This document shows, piece by piece, positions 1-6,534 of a stretch of 7,896 nucleotides of DNA (positions within the stretch are counted from its first letter, which is position 1; each line of letters begins with the position of its first letter). Both the position numbers and the translations under genes were made by a program. The DNA comes from Kiritimatiellia bacterium (GTDB taxonomy: Bacteria; Verrucomicrobiota; Kiritimatiellia; RFP12; UBA1067): positions 1 to 7,896 of the forward strand of contig JAGCPM010000160.1 of NCBI GenBank assembly GCA_017965685.1. The letters run 5' to 3'. The notes under the pieces were generated by a model, which was given only the letters and a program-made list of their open reading frames with translations, was not told where the DNA came from and did no database searches.

Positions 1-573
1 CCGAAGCATATAGACGAAAAGTCTGTCATCGACGCGATTGCGCCGGAAAAGGACGTTGACGGATTCACGCCGGTGAACGTCGGCCGCATGATGATCGGCG
101 AAGAGTGCTTTCTGCCCTGCACGCCGCACGGCATTATCAAGCTCATAGAGGAAAGCGGAACGCCTACGAAAGGCGCGCATGCCGTGGTGATAGGCAGGAG
201 CAACATAGTGGGCAAGCCTGTGGCGATGCTGCTCGCGCGCAAGGAAACGAACGCGACGGTGACGATATGCCACACCGGCACTCCAGACATATCGAAGTTC
301 ACGCGAGACGCGGACATCGTGGTCGTCGCGGCGGGGCGGCCGGGAACGCTCACCGGCGACATGATAAAGGAAGGCGCGGTAGTGATAGACGTCGGAGTGA
401 ACAGGATACCCGACGCGACGCGCAAAAGCGGCTTCAGGCTGGTCGGCGACGCCGACTTTGAAAGCTGCGCGAAAAAGGCGTCGGCAATTACGCCCGTTCC
501 TGGCGGCGTCGGGCCTATGACGATAACGATGCTTCTCTGGAACACACTGGAAAGCGCGAAGAGGAAGAAGTGA
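1..573 (+). CDS. folD: FolD, methylenetetrahydrofolate dehydrogenase/cyclohydrolase (5' partial)
   Basis: FolD is a bifunctional cytosolic enzyme. It oxidises 5,10-methylene-THF to methenyl-THF with NADP and hydrolyses that to 10-formyl-THF, feeding purine and formyl-methionine synthesis. The reading frame is open from base 1, so the true start lies outside the window. The 190 visible residues are the C-terminal two thirds of a protein that is usually about 285 residues. Visible motifs, numbered from the first codon, are [15 protein letters not shown] (15-29, including the conserved substrate-binding Asp), PCTPHG (39-44), the dinucleotide-binding [14 protein letters not shown] (65-78), the ICHTGT strand (89-94), VVVAAGRPG (107-115) and the family signature [10 protein letters not shown] (165-174). 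The missing N-terminus would carry the catalytic Tyr and Lys. The gene ends one base before the start of the acyltransferase gene, so the two are probably co-transcribed. ATA is its commonest Ile codon (10 of 17), which is unusual in GC-rich DNA. Identity is very secure. Confidence 0.97.
   Translation, partial: PKHIDEKSVIDAIAPEKDVDGFTPVNVGRMMIGEECFLPCTPHGIIKLIEESGTPTKGAHAVVIGRSNIVGKPVAMLLARKETNATVTICHTGTPDISKFTRDADIVVVAAGRPGTLTGDMIKEGAVVIDVGVNRIPDATRKSGFRLVGDADFESCAKKASAITPVPGGVGPMTITMLLWNTLESAKRKK
561..567 (+). promoter_or_regulatory. Ribosome binding site for the acyltransferase gene
   Basis: GAGGAAG lies inside the last codons of folD, with its GAGG core 10 bases before a GTG codon at 575. 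It supports GTG as the start even though only one base separates the two genes, and it suggests translation by ribosomes finishing folD. Confidence 0.6.
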
Positions 574-574
574 C

Positions 575-1477
575 GTGGCAACGAAAAGCGCAATAGCCAC
601 AACGCTCGAATACGGAGCCTTGAGGCTCTTCTGCGGAATCGTACGGGCGATTCCGTACAGGGTCTCGATGGCGGTCGCGTCCGGCATGGCGTCCTTCGCC
701 GTAGGCACGCTCGGCTTCCAGCGGGAAAGAACCATGAAACGACTCAGGTCGGTATTTCCTGACAAGCCGGAAGAAGTGCTCGTATCTATCGCCAAGAAGA
801 GCCTCGCGAACGTTCTGCAGAGCGCCGTCGAGATGATCATTGCGCCGAAGCTTGACCGCAAGTGGATGGACTCGCACATCGTGAACGGCAAGATGTACAA
901 GGACCGCCTGCAGCAGTATGTCGACGAGGGCAACGGAGTGGTCATCATGGTGCCGCACGCCGGCAACTGGTACATGGCGGCATGGTCGATGGCTAAATAC
1001 GGCCTTCCGTTGGTGTCGATCGCGGCGAAGCAGCGTAACGAAAAGATCGATGCATGGATGAAGCGGCAGTACTGCGACATCGAGATACTCGACCGCGGCA
1101 GCGCCAGGACGCTCGTAGACATAAAGGACCGGCTTAAAAACGGCAGGGCCTTCGCAATACTCCCCGACCTTCGGGTGCCGCAGAGGGATGTCGAGGCGGA
1201 CTTCCTTGGCGGCAAGGCGAATGTCTCGCACGCAGGAGCGACGTTCGCGGTGAACTGCGGCTCGCCGATCGTGGTGGCCATGATGTCTCGCGAAAACGGC
1301 AAGCACGTGTTCAACCACATTGGCACCTTGCGTCCCAATCCCGACGCGCCCGACAAGAAGGAGGAGGCGGCGCGGCTGACGAAAGAGGCGATGGCGCTCA
1401 TCTCGAAGCATGTGATGGAGAAGCCCGAGCAGTGGTTCTGGTACAACAAGCGCTGGATACTCCAGCCAGTGGACTAG
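575..1477 (+). CDS. LpxL/HtrB-type lysophospholipid acyltransferase family protein
   Basis: This 300-residue protein belongs to the LpxL/HtrB family (lipid A lauroyl/myristoyl acyltransferases and relatives), which move a fatty acyl chain from acyl-ACP to a lipid acceptor at the inner face of the cytoplasmic membrane. The length fits the family. A hydrophobic stretch near the N-terminus (31-47) could touch the membrane. The core motif is MVPHAGNW (125-132), then a PDLR block (197-200) followed by ADFLGGKANV (208-217), matching the family's DQ...FFG..A.. region. It ends with the usual PEQWFW...RW tail (284-294). The oddity is that the catalytic HX4E/D motif reads His128-Ala-Gly-Asn-Trp-Tyr133, so the expected acidic residue is Tyr (codon TAC). 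The enzyme may be inactive, use another residue, or belong to a divergent subfamily. The start is GTG with a good ribosome binding site. Family assignment is secure. The acceptor (lipid A or another lipid) cannot be told from sequence. Confidence 0.88.
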   Translation: MATKSAIATTLEYGALRLFCGIVRAIPYRVSMAVASGMASFAVGTLGFQRERTMKRLRSVFPDKPEEVLVSIAKKSLANVLQSAVEMIIAPKLDRKWMDSHIVNGKMYKDRLQQYVDEGNGVVIMVPHAGNWYMAAWSMAKYGLPLVSIAAKQRNEKIDAWMKRQYCDIEILDRGSARTLVDIKDRLKNGRAFAILPDLRVPQRDVEADFLGGKANVSHAGATFAVNCGSPIVVAMMSRENGKHVFNHIGTLRPNPDAPDKKEEAARLTKEAMALISKHVMEKPEQWFWYNKRWILQPVD

Positions 1478-1496
1478 AGGACGGGGCGATACTGCG

Positions 1497-2429
1497 ATGA
1501 TGCTTGCGGTTCCGGTACTGTTGCTCGCGCTGACGCGCTCCGAGATAATCGAGCGTTTCACCATGCCAGAGATGACGAAAGCGAGCGGCCTTGTCGAAGT
1601 CGTGGCCGACTGCTCGCCCGCCATGCGCCGCGAATACCAGGGACCGGTCGCCGATTTCGTCGCTGGGACGTGCCGCCAGCTCTACTTTTCGGAGAACATC
1701 CGCGAGATGAAGTTCGCGAAGCCGGGCATACTCGTTTTCATCGGCGACGGCAAGACAAACGATACGACCGTAGTTTCGAGTCCAAAGACCAGGGATGACG
1801 GGACGAAATACATGCGAATCTACCTGCCCTCTCCGGCATATTCTGACGTCTGGAAGTTCAGGCTCGAAACGATCAAGGGGTTCTATCTCGCCGTCAAAGG
1901 CGAAACACTGAATGATGAAGGAGCAATCGAGAAGTTCCGCAATTCATTCCCGGAACTCAGGGCGGCCGACGAATACGCGAAACTCGATGCCTGGCGAAAC
2001 GGCGACATGGGCGGCCACGACGACGAATACTTCCTGAAGCTGGACAGGACGGTGCTCATTCCCGGCGAAGCGCGCGAAAGCGACGTTCTTTCGTTCGCCT
2101 CGAAGCTGTATCTCTACCCCGCGAACTTCAGCTTCCCCTTCTGCGGCAAGCACCGCGCGCTCTCTTTCCGCGGCGCGATAGGGCTCGCGAAGGAATCGCT
2201 CTCGATCCGGCTGGCCGCCGCGACAAGATTCTCCGGCATCGTCGTGCATGGCGGCGGCCGAGGGGAAAATCTGGCGAAAGCGGCCGACGCATACTCTCTC
2301 TTCCTGCGTGAACTCGCGGCAGGCAAAAAGACCGAAGACGAACTTGGCGAACTTCTCGACAAGGCGGACCACCTTCTGTCAATAGCGCTCGACGAAGCGC
2401 GGGAGAAAGACAGGGAAAGACAGCAATGA
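1497..2429 (+). CDS. Hypothetical protein, possibly exported
   Basis: I do not recognise this 310-residue protein. It starts with MM and a short uninterrupted hydrophobic run (residues 2-12), which may be a minimal signal peptide or anchor, although positive charges before it are absent and no clear cleavage site is visible. The body mixes strand-like segments (VEVVADC 33-39, GILVFIGDG 77-85, YMRIYLP 105-111) with charged helices. There is an acidic stretch around GGHDDEYF (172-179), a glycine-rich VHGGGRG (250-256), and a strongly charged C-terminal helical tail (276-310) that could form a coiled coil. A strand, then helix FRLETIKGFYLAV (121-133), then FPEL (151-154) loosely recalls gluzincin-type peptidases without their HExxH zinc site. 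This is a weak impression only. No recognisable catalytic motif is present. The start at 1497 follows a weak GGGG at 1483-1486 (10 bases). The gene lies 19 bases after the acyltransferase, and its stop overlaps the argH start by 4 bases (ATGA), so it is surely co-expressed with argH. It is very likely a real gene of unknown function. Confidence 0.8.
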   Translation: MMLAVPVLLLALTRSEIIERFTMPEMTKASGLVEVVADCSPAMRREYQGPVADFVAGTCRQLYFSENIREMKFAKPGILVFIGDGKTNDTTVVSSPKTRDDGTKYMRIYLPSPAYSDVWKFRLETIKGFYLAVKGETLNDEGAIEKFRNSFPELRAADEYAKLDAWRNGDMGGHDDEYFLKLDRTVLIPGEARESDVLSFASKLYLYPANFSFPFCGKHRALSFRGAIGLAKESLSIRLAAATRFSGIVVHGGGRGENLAKAADAYSLFLRELAAGKKTEDELGELLDKADHLLSIALDEAREKDRERQQ

Positions 2430-3787
2430 AAACGAAAAAGACCATAACCGACAATACGGTCGACAAGGACATACTCTCTTATACGGTGGGCGAAGACCCA
2501 GTTCTCGATCTCGAACTCGCCGTATGGGACTGCATGGGCACTGCTGCACATGTGACGATGCTTTCGGAGATGAACCTGAAGCGTCCGATCGTGACCAAAA
2601 AGGAAGCTTCTTCCGTCCGGAAGGCCCTCGCCAGAATCGCATCGCTTGCGGAAAAAGGAGAGTTCAATATCCGCGAAGACGACCAGGACGTGCATATGGC
2701 CGTCGAGCGCATGCTTACGGAGGAGCTTGGCGACCTGGGCAAGAAGATCCATACCGGCCGAAGCCGCAACGATCAGGTCGCTGTCGACGTCCGCCTGCAT
2801 ATGAAGGACGCCATACTGCGGACTGAGGCCGAGGCCATTGCCCTAGCCGTAGAGCTGAGAGCCTTCGCGATTCGTGGCGGAAAGACTCCGCTTGTCGGGC
2901 GCACCCATTTGCAGCCGGCCATGCCGTCGAGCATCGAGATGTGGGCTACGGGACATGCCGAAATGATTCTGGATCAGCTCGAGAATCTGGAAGCCGCATA
3001 TCGCCTTGCCGATCTAAATCCGCTGGGCTCGGCAGCCGGTTATGGCGTTCCTCTGCCGATCGACAGACAGCGGACAACGGAGCTTCTCGGCTTCTCGCGG
3101 ATGCTCCACAACTGCTTCGGCGCTTCGATGGCGCGCGGCGAGTGCGAAGCTTCGCTCCTCTCGGCGCTCGCGCAGATGATGATCGCGCTTTCCCGCCTTG
3201 CGGAGGACATGATCCTCTTCTCGATGCCGGAGTTCGGCTATTTCAGGCTGCCGCGCGAATATTGCACAGGCTCTTCAATCATGCCACAGAAGTTCAATCC
3301 GGACGTGCTCGAGCTCGTCCGTTCAAAGGCGGCCCAGACCATTGGCCTGAGCACCTCCGCCATGACGCTTCTCCATGCTATGCCTGGCGGCTACAACCGC
3401 GACCTTCAGGACTGCAAACTGCTCTACATGAAAGGTCTCGAAACGACCCGCACCACCCTTCGTATCCTGACGAAAGTGACCGCTGGTCTCGGCTTCGACG
3501 CCGAACGCTGCCGCGCAGCATTCTCGGCCGGAGTATTTGCGACGGATGTCGCACTAAAGAAGGTTGCCGACGGCATTCCGTGGCGCGACGCCTACCATGA
3601 CGTGCGCGACCATCTGGAGCGGCTGGAGACCGAAAACCCGGATGCGGCCGTCGCCGCCAAGACCCATGCCGGCGCGACATGCGGCATAGATCACAACCTC
3701 TACGCAAGGCGCGAGGCGAAGGCGCTCAAGTCCGTTTCCGGCAGGCTCGGCGCGCTTCTCGCGGCAAAGAAGGCGCTGCTCAAGTGA
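2426..3787 (+). CDS. argH: ArgH, argininosuccinate lyase
   Basis: ArgH cleaves argininosuccinate to arginine and fumarate, the last step of arginine synthesis, as a cytosolic homotetramer of the fumarase/aspartase superfamily. The three conserved regions are present: HTGRSRNDQ (109-117), GRTHLQPAMP (158-167, with catalytic His161) and the flexible-loop signature GSSIMPQKFNPD (282-293). The loop's catalytic Ser283, Lys289 and Asn291 are intact; Phe290 replaces the common Lys at a position that varies in the superfamily. SAAGYGVPLPIDR (202-214) and GGYNRDLQ (321-328) also fit. At 453 residues the length is normal. The N-terminus lacks the WGGRF box of the E. coli/animal type and instead reads YTVGEDPVLDLELA (19-32), as in the Bacteroidetes-like form, so nothing need be missing. 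The ATG overlaps the preceding stop, and AGGGA at 2412-2416 is a plausible ribosome binding site. Its Ile codon use (ATC 10, ATT 5, ATA 4) differs from folD. No other arg gene is adjacent. A related superfamily lyase is possible but less likely. Confidence 0.95.
   Translation: MKTKKTITDNTVDKDILSYTVGEDPVLDLELAVWDCMGTAAHVTMLSEMNLKRPIVTKKEASSVRKALARIASLAEKGEFNIREDDQDVHMAVERMLTEELGDLGKKIHTGRSRNDQVAVDVRLHMKDAILRTEAEAIALAVELRAFAIRGGKTPLVGRTHLQPAMPSSIEMWATGHAEMILDQLENLEAAYRLADLNPLGSAAGYGVPLPIDRQRTTELLGFSRMLHNCFGASMARGECEASLLSALAQMMIALSRLAEDMILFSMPEFGYFRLPREYCTGSSIMPQKFNPDVLELVRSKAAQTIGLSTSAMTLLHAMPGGYNRDLQDCKLLYMKGLETTRTTLRILTKVTAGLGFDAERCRAAFSAGVFATDVALKKVADGIPWRDAYHDVRDHLERLETENPDAAVAAKTHAGATCGIDHNLYARREAKALKSVSGRLGALLAAKKALLK
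3766..3773 (+). promoter_or_regulatory. Ribosome binding site setting the ABC ATPase start
   Basis: AAAGAAGG ends 10 bases before the GTG at 3784, inside the last codons of argH. It supports GTG 3784, which overlaps the argH stop as GTGA, over in-frame start codons further upstream that would lie deep inside argH. Confidence 0.5.
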
Positions 3788-4497
3788 CGAATCTCATCGA
3801 GGTCGGGAATCTCCATGTCCGCTACGGCAAGTTCGAGGCGGTTCGCGGCGTATCCTTCACTCTCGGCAAGGGCGAAATCGTCGGCATAGTCGGCGAATCG
3901 GGCAGCGGAAAGTCCACCATCGCGCGAACTCTCATGGGCTTGGAAAAAGCGTCCGGCGGAACAATCGCGATAAATGCGGCATCGATGCAGATGATCTTCC
4001 AAGACGCCGTCGGTTCGCTAAATCCGCGCATGAGAGTCCGTTCGGCGCTGAAGGAAGCCCTGAAGCATTTCGGCAAATGGTGCAAGGGGGCGGAAGGCGA
4101 AAAACAGCTCGCCGCCCTTCTCTCGCGCGTAGGGCTCGTCGGAGACGCCGTGCTGGACCAGTATCCGATGGAAATGTCCGGCGGCCAGTGCCAGAGGATA
4201 TCCATTGCCCGAGCCCTGGCATGCGAACCCGAAGTGCTCGTTGCGGACGAACCGGTTTCCGCGCTCGACGTTTCGGTGCAGGCAAGGATACTCAACCTCC
4301 TGCGCGACCTCAGGCGCGAACTTGGCCTGTCGATACTCCTCATCGCGCATGACCTCGCCGTGGTAAAGAACGTATGCGACCGGATATTCGTGATGGAGAA
4401 AGGCGTGTTCGTAGACGGCGGTGAAGCCGAGGCATTATTCGCCTCGCCGAAGAGCGACTACACGAAACGGCTGCTGCGCGCCGTCCCTTCATTTTAA
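3784..4497 (+). CDS. ABC transporter ATP-binding protein, oligopeptide/dipeptide (OppF/DppF-like) class
   Basis: This is the ATPase subunit of an ABC transporter, binding ATP on the cytoplasmic side of membrane permeases. All core motifs are present in 237 residues: Walker A GESGSGKST (37-45), Q-loop MIFQD (70-74, Gln73), signature MSGGQCQR (131-138), Walker B VLVADEP (151-157), D-loop SALD (159-162) and switch His189 in IAHDLAVV. SLNPRMRV (78-85) after the Q-loop and the DYTKRLLRAVP ending (225-235) point to the OppF/DppF peptide or nickel importer class. Two things are short. Lys43 to Gln73 is only 30 residues, roughly 15-20 fewer than usual in this class. The protein also stops right after the LL.AVP motif, without the Cys-containing C-terminal extension of OppF/DppF. 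The catalytic parts look complete, so it is probably functional. No permease, binding protein or second ATPase is nearby, so the partners must be encoded elsewhere. Start GTG overlaps the argH stop. The transported substrate is unknown. Confidence 0.92.
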   Translation: MTNLIEVGNLHVRYGKFEAVRGVSFTLGKGEIVGIVGESGSGKSTIARTLMGLEKASGGTIAINAASMQMIFQDAVGSLNPRMRVRSALKEALKHFGKWCKGAEGEKQLAALLSRVGLVGDAVLDQYPMEMSGGQCQRISIARALACEPEVLVADEPVSALDVSVQARILNLLRDLRRELGLSILLIAHDLAVVKNVCDRIFVMEKGVFVDGGEAEALFASPKSDYTKRLLRAVPSF

Positions 4498-4505
4498 TCC
4501 GCCTC
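4498..4505. other. Convergent junction, 8 bases, no visible terminator
   Basis: The ABC ATPase stop (TAA, ending 4497) and the GH95 stop (TAG on the - strand, at 4508-4506) are separated by 8 bases. The only nearby inverted repeat is a 4-bp CCGC (4499-4502)/GCGG (4513-4516) with a 10-base loop and no T-run, too weak to call a terminator. Transcripts from both sides probably run into the opposite gene or end by Rho. Confidence 0.6.
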
Positions 4506-6509
4506 CTATTGCGCGGCAGGAAGCACGATATCAAGCGATGACAGGTCGCAACCGCGAATTGAATAGCCGGCCAGTTTCCCTGCGCGCCATTCGATGTCGA
4601 TTTCTCCGCCGCCCCTCAATCGGAGCCCTTTGACCTTTCCGTTCGGCCAGGAAGAAGGCAGCGCCGGCAAAATGCGCACTATGCGTCTGCCGTCCGCATT
4701 TTTCTCGTGGCTCTGCACGAGCATTTCGCATATCGCGGCGGCGACTCCGAAATTTCCGTCAATCTGGAAAGGCGGATGGTTGGTGAACTTGTTGGGAAGG
4801 ATGTTGTATTTGAACAGTCCGTCTATCATCTGCCCCGCCTTGTCGCCATCGCCAAGACGGGCCCAAAGAGCGGCGCGCCACGGCCATGTCCAGGAGCGGC
4901 GCGAATCTCCGCTCGTTCCTCTCGCTTCAAGGGAAACCCTTGCCGCTTTCGCGAACTCCGGCGTCGAGGAAGGCGTGATAGTCGTTCCGGGATAGACGGC
5001 GAACAGGTGTGAAGTGTGGCGATGGTGGTTGGTCGGCGAGTCCATGTCCTGCTGCCACTCCTGAAGCTGCCCCCAAGAACCAATCTTATTCCCTCCAAGA
5101 CGCGAGAGTATGGACGAAAGTTCCTGCGCCTTCGCATCCTCTCCGAGAGTTTTTGCGGCATCAACCATCGAAAGCAACATTTCGCGGACGATCTGCTGGT
5201 CGTGCATCACGCCGTCTTCGCGGGGTCCGTGCTCCGGCGACCATCCGTCTTTCACAAGCAGTTCTCCTTTCGGGCCTTCCACAAGGCGCGGCAAAATGAA
5301 CTCTGCGGCATCGGAAAGGAGCGGCCAGGCGACCGACTTCAGATAGTCTGCATCCTGCGTGAACAGGTAGTGGTCGTAGGCCATCACGGCAATCCAAGGA
5401 GCTCCGGCGAAATTCCATTTCCAGCCGCCCCCGCCGAAGGCATTCAGCGAAGTGCGGTATGCAACGCCCTGAGAACCGGGGAAGGAATGGAAAGTTCCTT
5501 TACGGACGACAGGGCGTATCGCCATCAGCCACGAGGAAAGAGGCTCCCACATTTCGAAGAGGTTTGCCGCATCCACGAACCAGTAGTTCATCTGGAGGTT
5601 GATGTTCGTGTGGTAGTCCGAATGCCACGGCGGGCGGTTGCTGTTGTTCCAGAGGCCCTGGAGATTCGCCGGAAGAGTTCCCGAGCGCGACGAGGATATC
5701 ATGAGATAGCGCGCAAAATCGTATAGTCGAACGACATCTTCTCTGCCGGCGATCTCGAGGCGCGAACGGCCGAAATATTTGCGATAGTCCGCAACATGTC
5801 TTTCGCGCATCGCGTTGAAATCGCCATCGAATGCTTCTGCGTACTGCGTGCATTCGGAACCGAGTCCGAAATGGCGCTTGCCGCAGTCATAGCCGGTCTT
5901 GGCGCGGATGAATACGACAAGATTCGTATTGCCGGTCCACACCCAGTCAACCCTCGCCGCATATTCGAGCGCGTTTGGCAGCATGCCTGCAATGCCGAGC
6001 GAATTCCTGCCGAGCGATATGGTATCCTCCATGTGCATTCCGCGCAGGGCGAACTTGGCGGCAAAAGGCTTGTCGGAGGAAAACCTCAGCGCAATCACAT
6101 CGTCCGGGGCGCTTGCAAACGCCTCGCGGACCATGCCATCATGCGCTACGCGATAAACGGCGGTATCGAGGTCTAGGGTGCGCTCGTAGTTTCCGGCCGG
6201 AGCGCCGAATCGGTCAAGTTGGACCATCAGCTCGCCAAACGCCTGATAGTCGCCCATACTCTTGTCGTCCCCCGCAAGATTCTCGTAGCCTGTCCAGAGG
6301 GAATCGACGTTGAACTGCACAAGTTCGCGGTCGATGCCGCCGGAAAGCATGGCGCCGAGACGTCCGTTTCCGATCGGCAGCCATTCGCTCTGCCATTGCG
6401 ATTGTCTGCCGGCCTGCCTTTCGCCTGCCGGACGGTCGAACGATATTGCGGAAGCCCCGGCTGAGAATGCGGCGAGACATAACACAATTGCTGCAAGTGA
6501 ACGATTCAT
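4506..6509 (-). CDS. Secreted glycoside hydrolase family 95 (alpha-L-fucosidase type)
   Basis: GH95 enzymes hydrolyse alpha-1,2-linked L-fucose (some act on L-galactose) with inversion, acting on host glycans, milk oligosaccharides or plant xyloglucan. The 667-residue protein starts MNRS, and residues 1-21 form a signal peptide ending ASA, predicting cleavage after Ala21 and export. The N-terminal beta domain has LPIGNGRLGAMLSGG (44-58) and FNVDSLWTG (66-74). The helical catalytic barrel has SGTLPANLQGLW (276-287), TNINLQMNYW (301-310), GWSPEHG (422-428), NHHRHTSHLF (494-503) and PPFQIDGNFG (579-588). Asn302 and Asn304, Glu426 and Asp584 match the catalytic Asn pair, acid Glu and Asp of Bifidobacterium AfcA, so activity is expected. 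It is compact, since many members are about 750-800 residues, and the region joining the beta domain to the barrel (about 150-250) looks short. I chose ATG 6509 over the in-frame TTG at 6551 because of the ribosome binding site and the well-formed signal peptide. It lies 25 bases after the methyltransferase gene. No sugar transporter or other glycosidase is adjacent. Confidence 0.93.
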   Translation of the reverse strand: MNRSLAAIVLCLAAFSAGASAISFDRPAGERQAGRQSQWQSEWLPIGNGRLGAMLSGGIDRELVQFNVDSLWTGYENLAGDDKSMGDYQAFGELMVQLDRFGAPAGNYERTLDLDTAVYRVAHDGMVREAFASAPDDVIALRFSSDKPFAAKFALRGMHMEDTISLGRNSLGIAGMLPNALEYAARVDWVWTGNTNLVVFIRAKTGYDCGKRHFGLGSECTQYAEAFDGDFNAMRERHVADYRKYFGRSRLEIAGREDVVRLYDFARYLMISSSRSGTLPANLQGLWNNSNRPPWHSDYHTNINLQMNYWFVDAANLFEMWEPLSSWLMAIRPVVRKGTFHSFPGSQGVAYRTSLNAFGGGGWKWNFAGAPWIAVMAYDHYLFTQDADYLKSVAWPLLSDAAEFILPRLVEGPKGELLVKDGWSPEHGPREDGVMHDQQIVREMLLSMVDAAKTLGEDAKAQELSSILSRLGGNKIGSWGQLQEWQQDMDSPTNHHRHTSHLFAVYPGTTITPSSTPEFAKAARVSLEARGTSGDSRRSWTWPWRAALWARLGDGDKAGQMIDGLFKYNILPNKFTNHPPFQIDGNFGVAAAICEMLVQSHEKNADGRRIVRILPALPSSWPNGKVKGLRLRGGGEIDIEWRAGKLAGYSIRGCDLSSLDIVLPAAQ

Positions 6510-6515
6510 TGTCAA

Positions 6516-6523
6516 CCCTCTCT
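6516..6523 (-). promoter_or_regulatory. Ribosome binding site setting the GH95 start
   Basis: On the - strand AGAGAGGG lies 6 bases before the ATG at 6509. It fixes the start at the signal-peptide Met and excludes the longer frame opening with TTG at 6551, which would overlap the upstream methyltransferase gene. Confidence 0.7.
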
Positions 6524-6534
6524 GTCTTGAAATA

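Noticed and set aside
515..1624. Long open frame (369 codons) on the - strand opposite the acyltransferase gene
   Set aside because: It lies wholly antisense to well-supported genes, is rich in Arg, His and Val as expected of complement frames in GC-rich DNA, has no recognisable domain, and would overlap folD and the 1497 gene.
3292..3303. Phe290 in the argH loop where Lys is common, suspected catalytic loss
   Set aside because: The catalytic Lys is the preceding residue (Lys289) and is present. The replaced position varies across the fumarase superfamily (for example Val in fumarase).
3679..3783. Upstream extension of the ABC ATPase frame inside argH
   Set aside because: The extra residues are Arg-rich and unlike any ABC N-terminus. 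The fold begins at LIEVGNLHVRYG right after GTG 3784, which has a ribosome binding site.
4499..4516. CCGC/GCGG inverted repeat at the convergent junction
   Set aside because: Only a 4-bp stem with a 10-base loop and no T-run. It is expected by chance at this base composition.
5016..5726. 236-codon open frame on the + strand inside GH95
   Set aside because: It is antisense to the catalytic domain of GH95, whose motifs are all in the - strand frame. Composition is shadow-like and no domain is seen.
6510..6515. TTGACA on the - strand just before the GH95 ATG, resembling a -35 box
   Set aside because: A matching -10 would fall inside the signal-peptide codons, and no good TATAAT-like hexamer is there at 17 bases. 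Transcription would start inside the gene.
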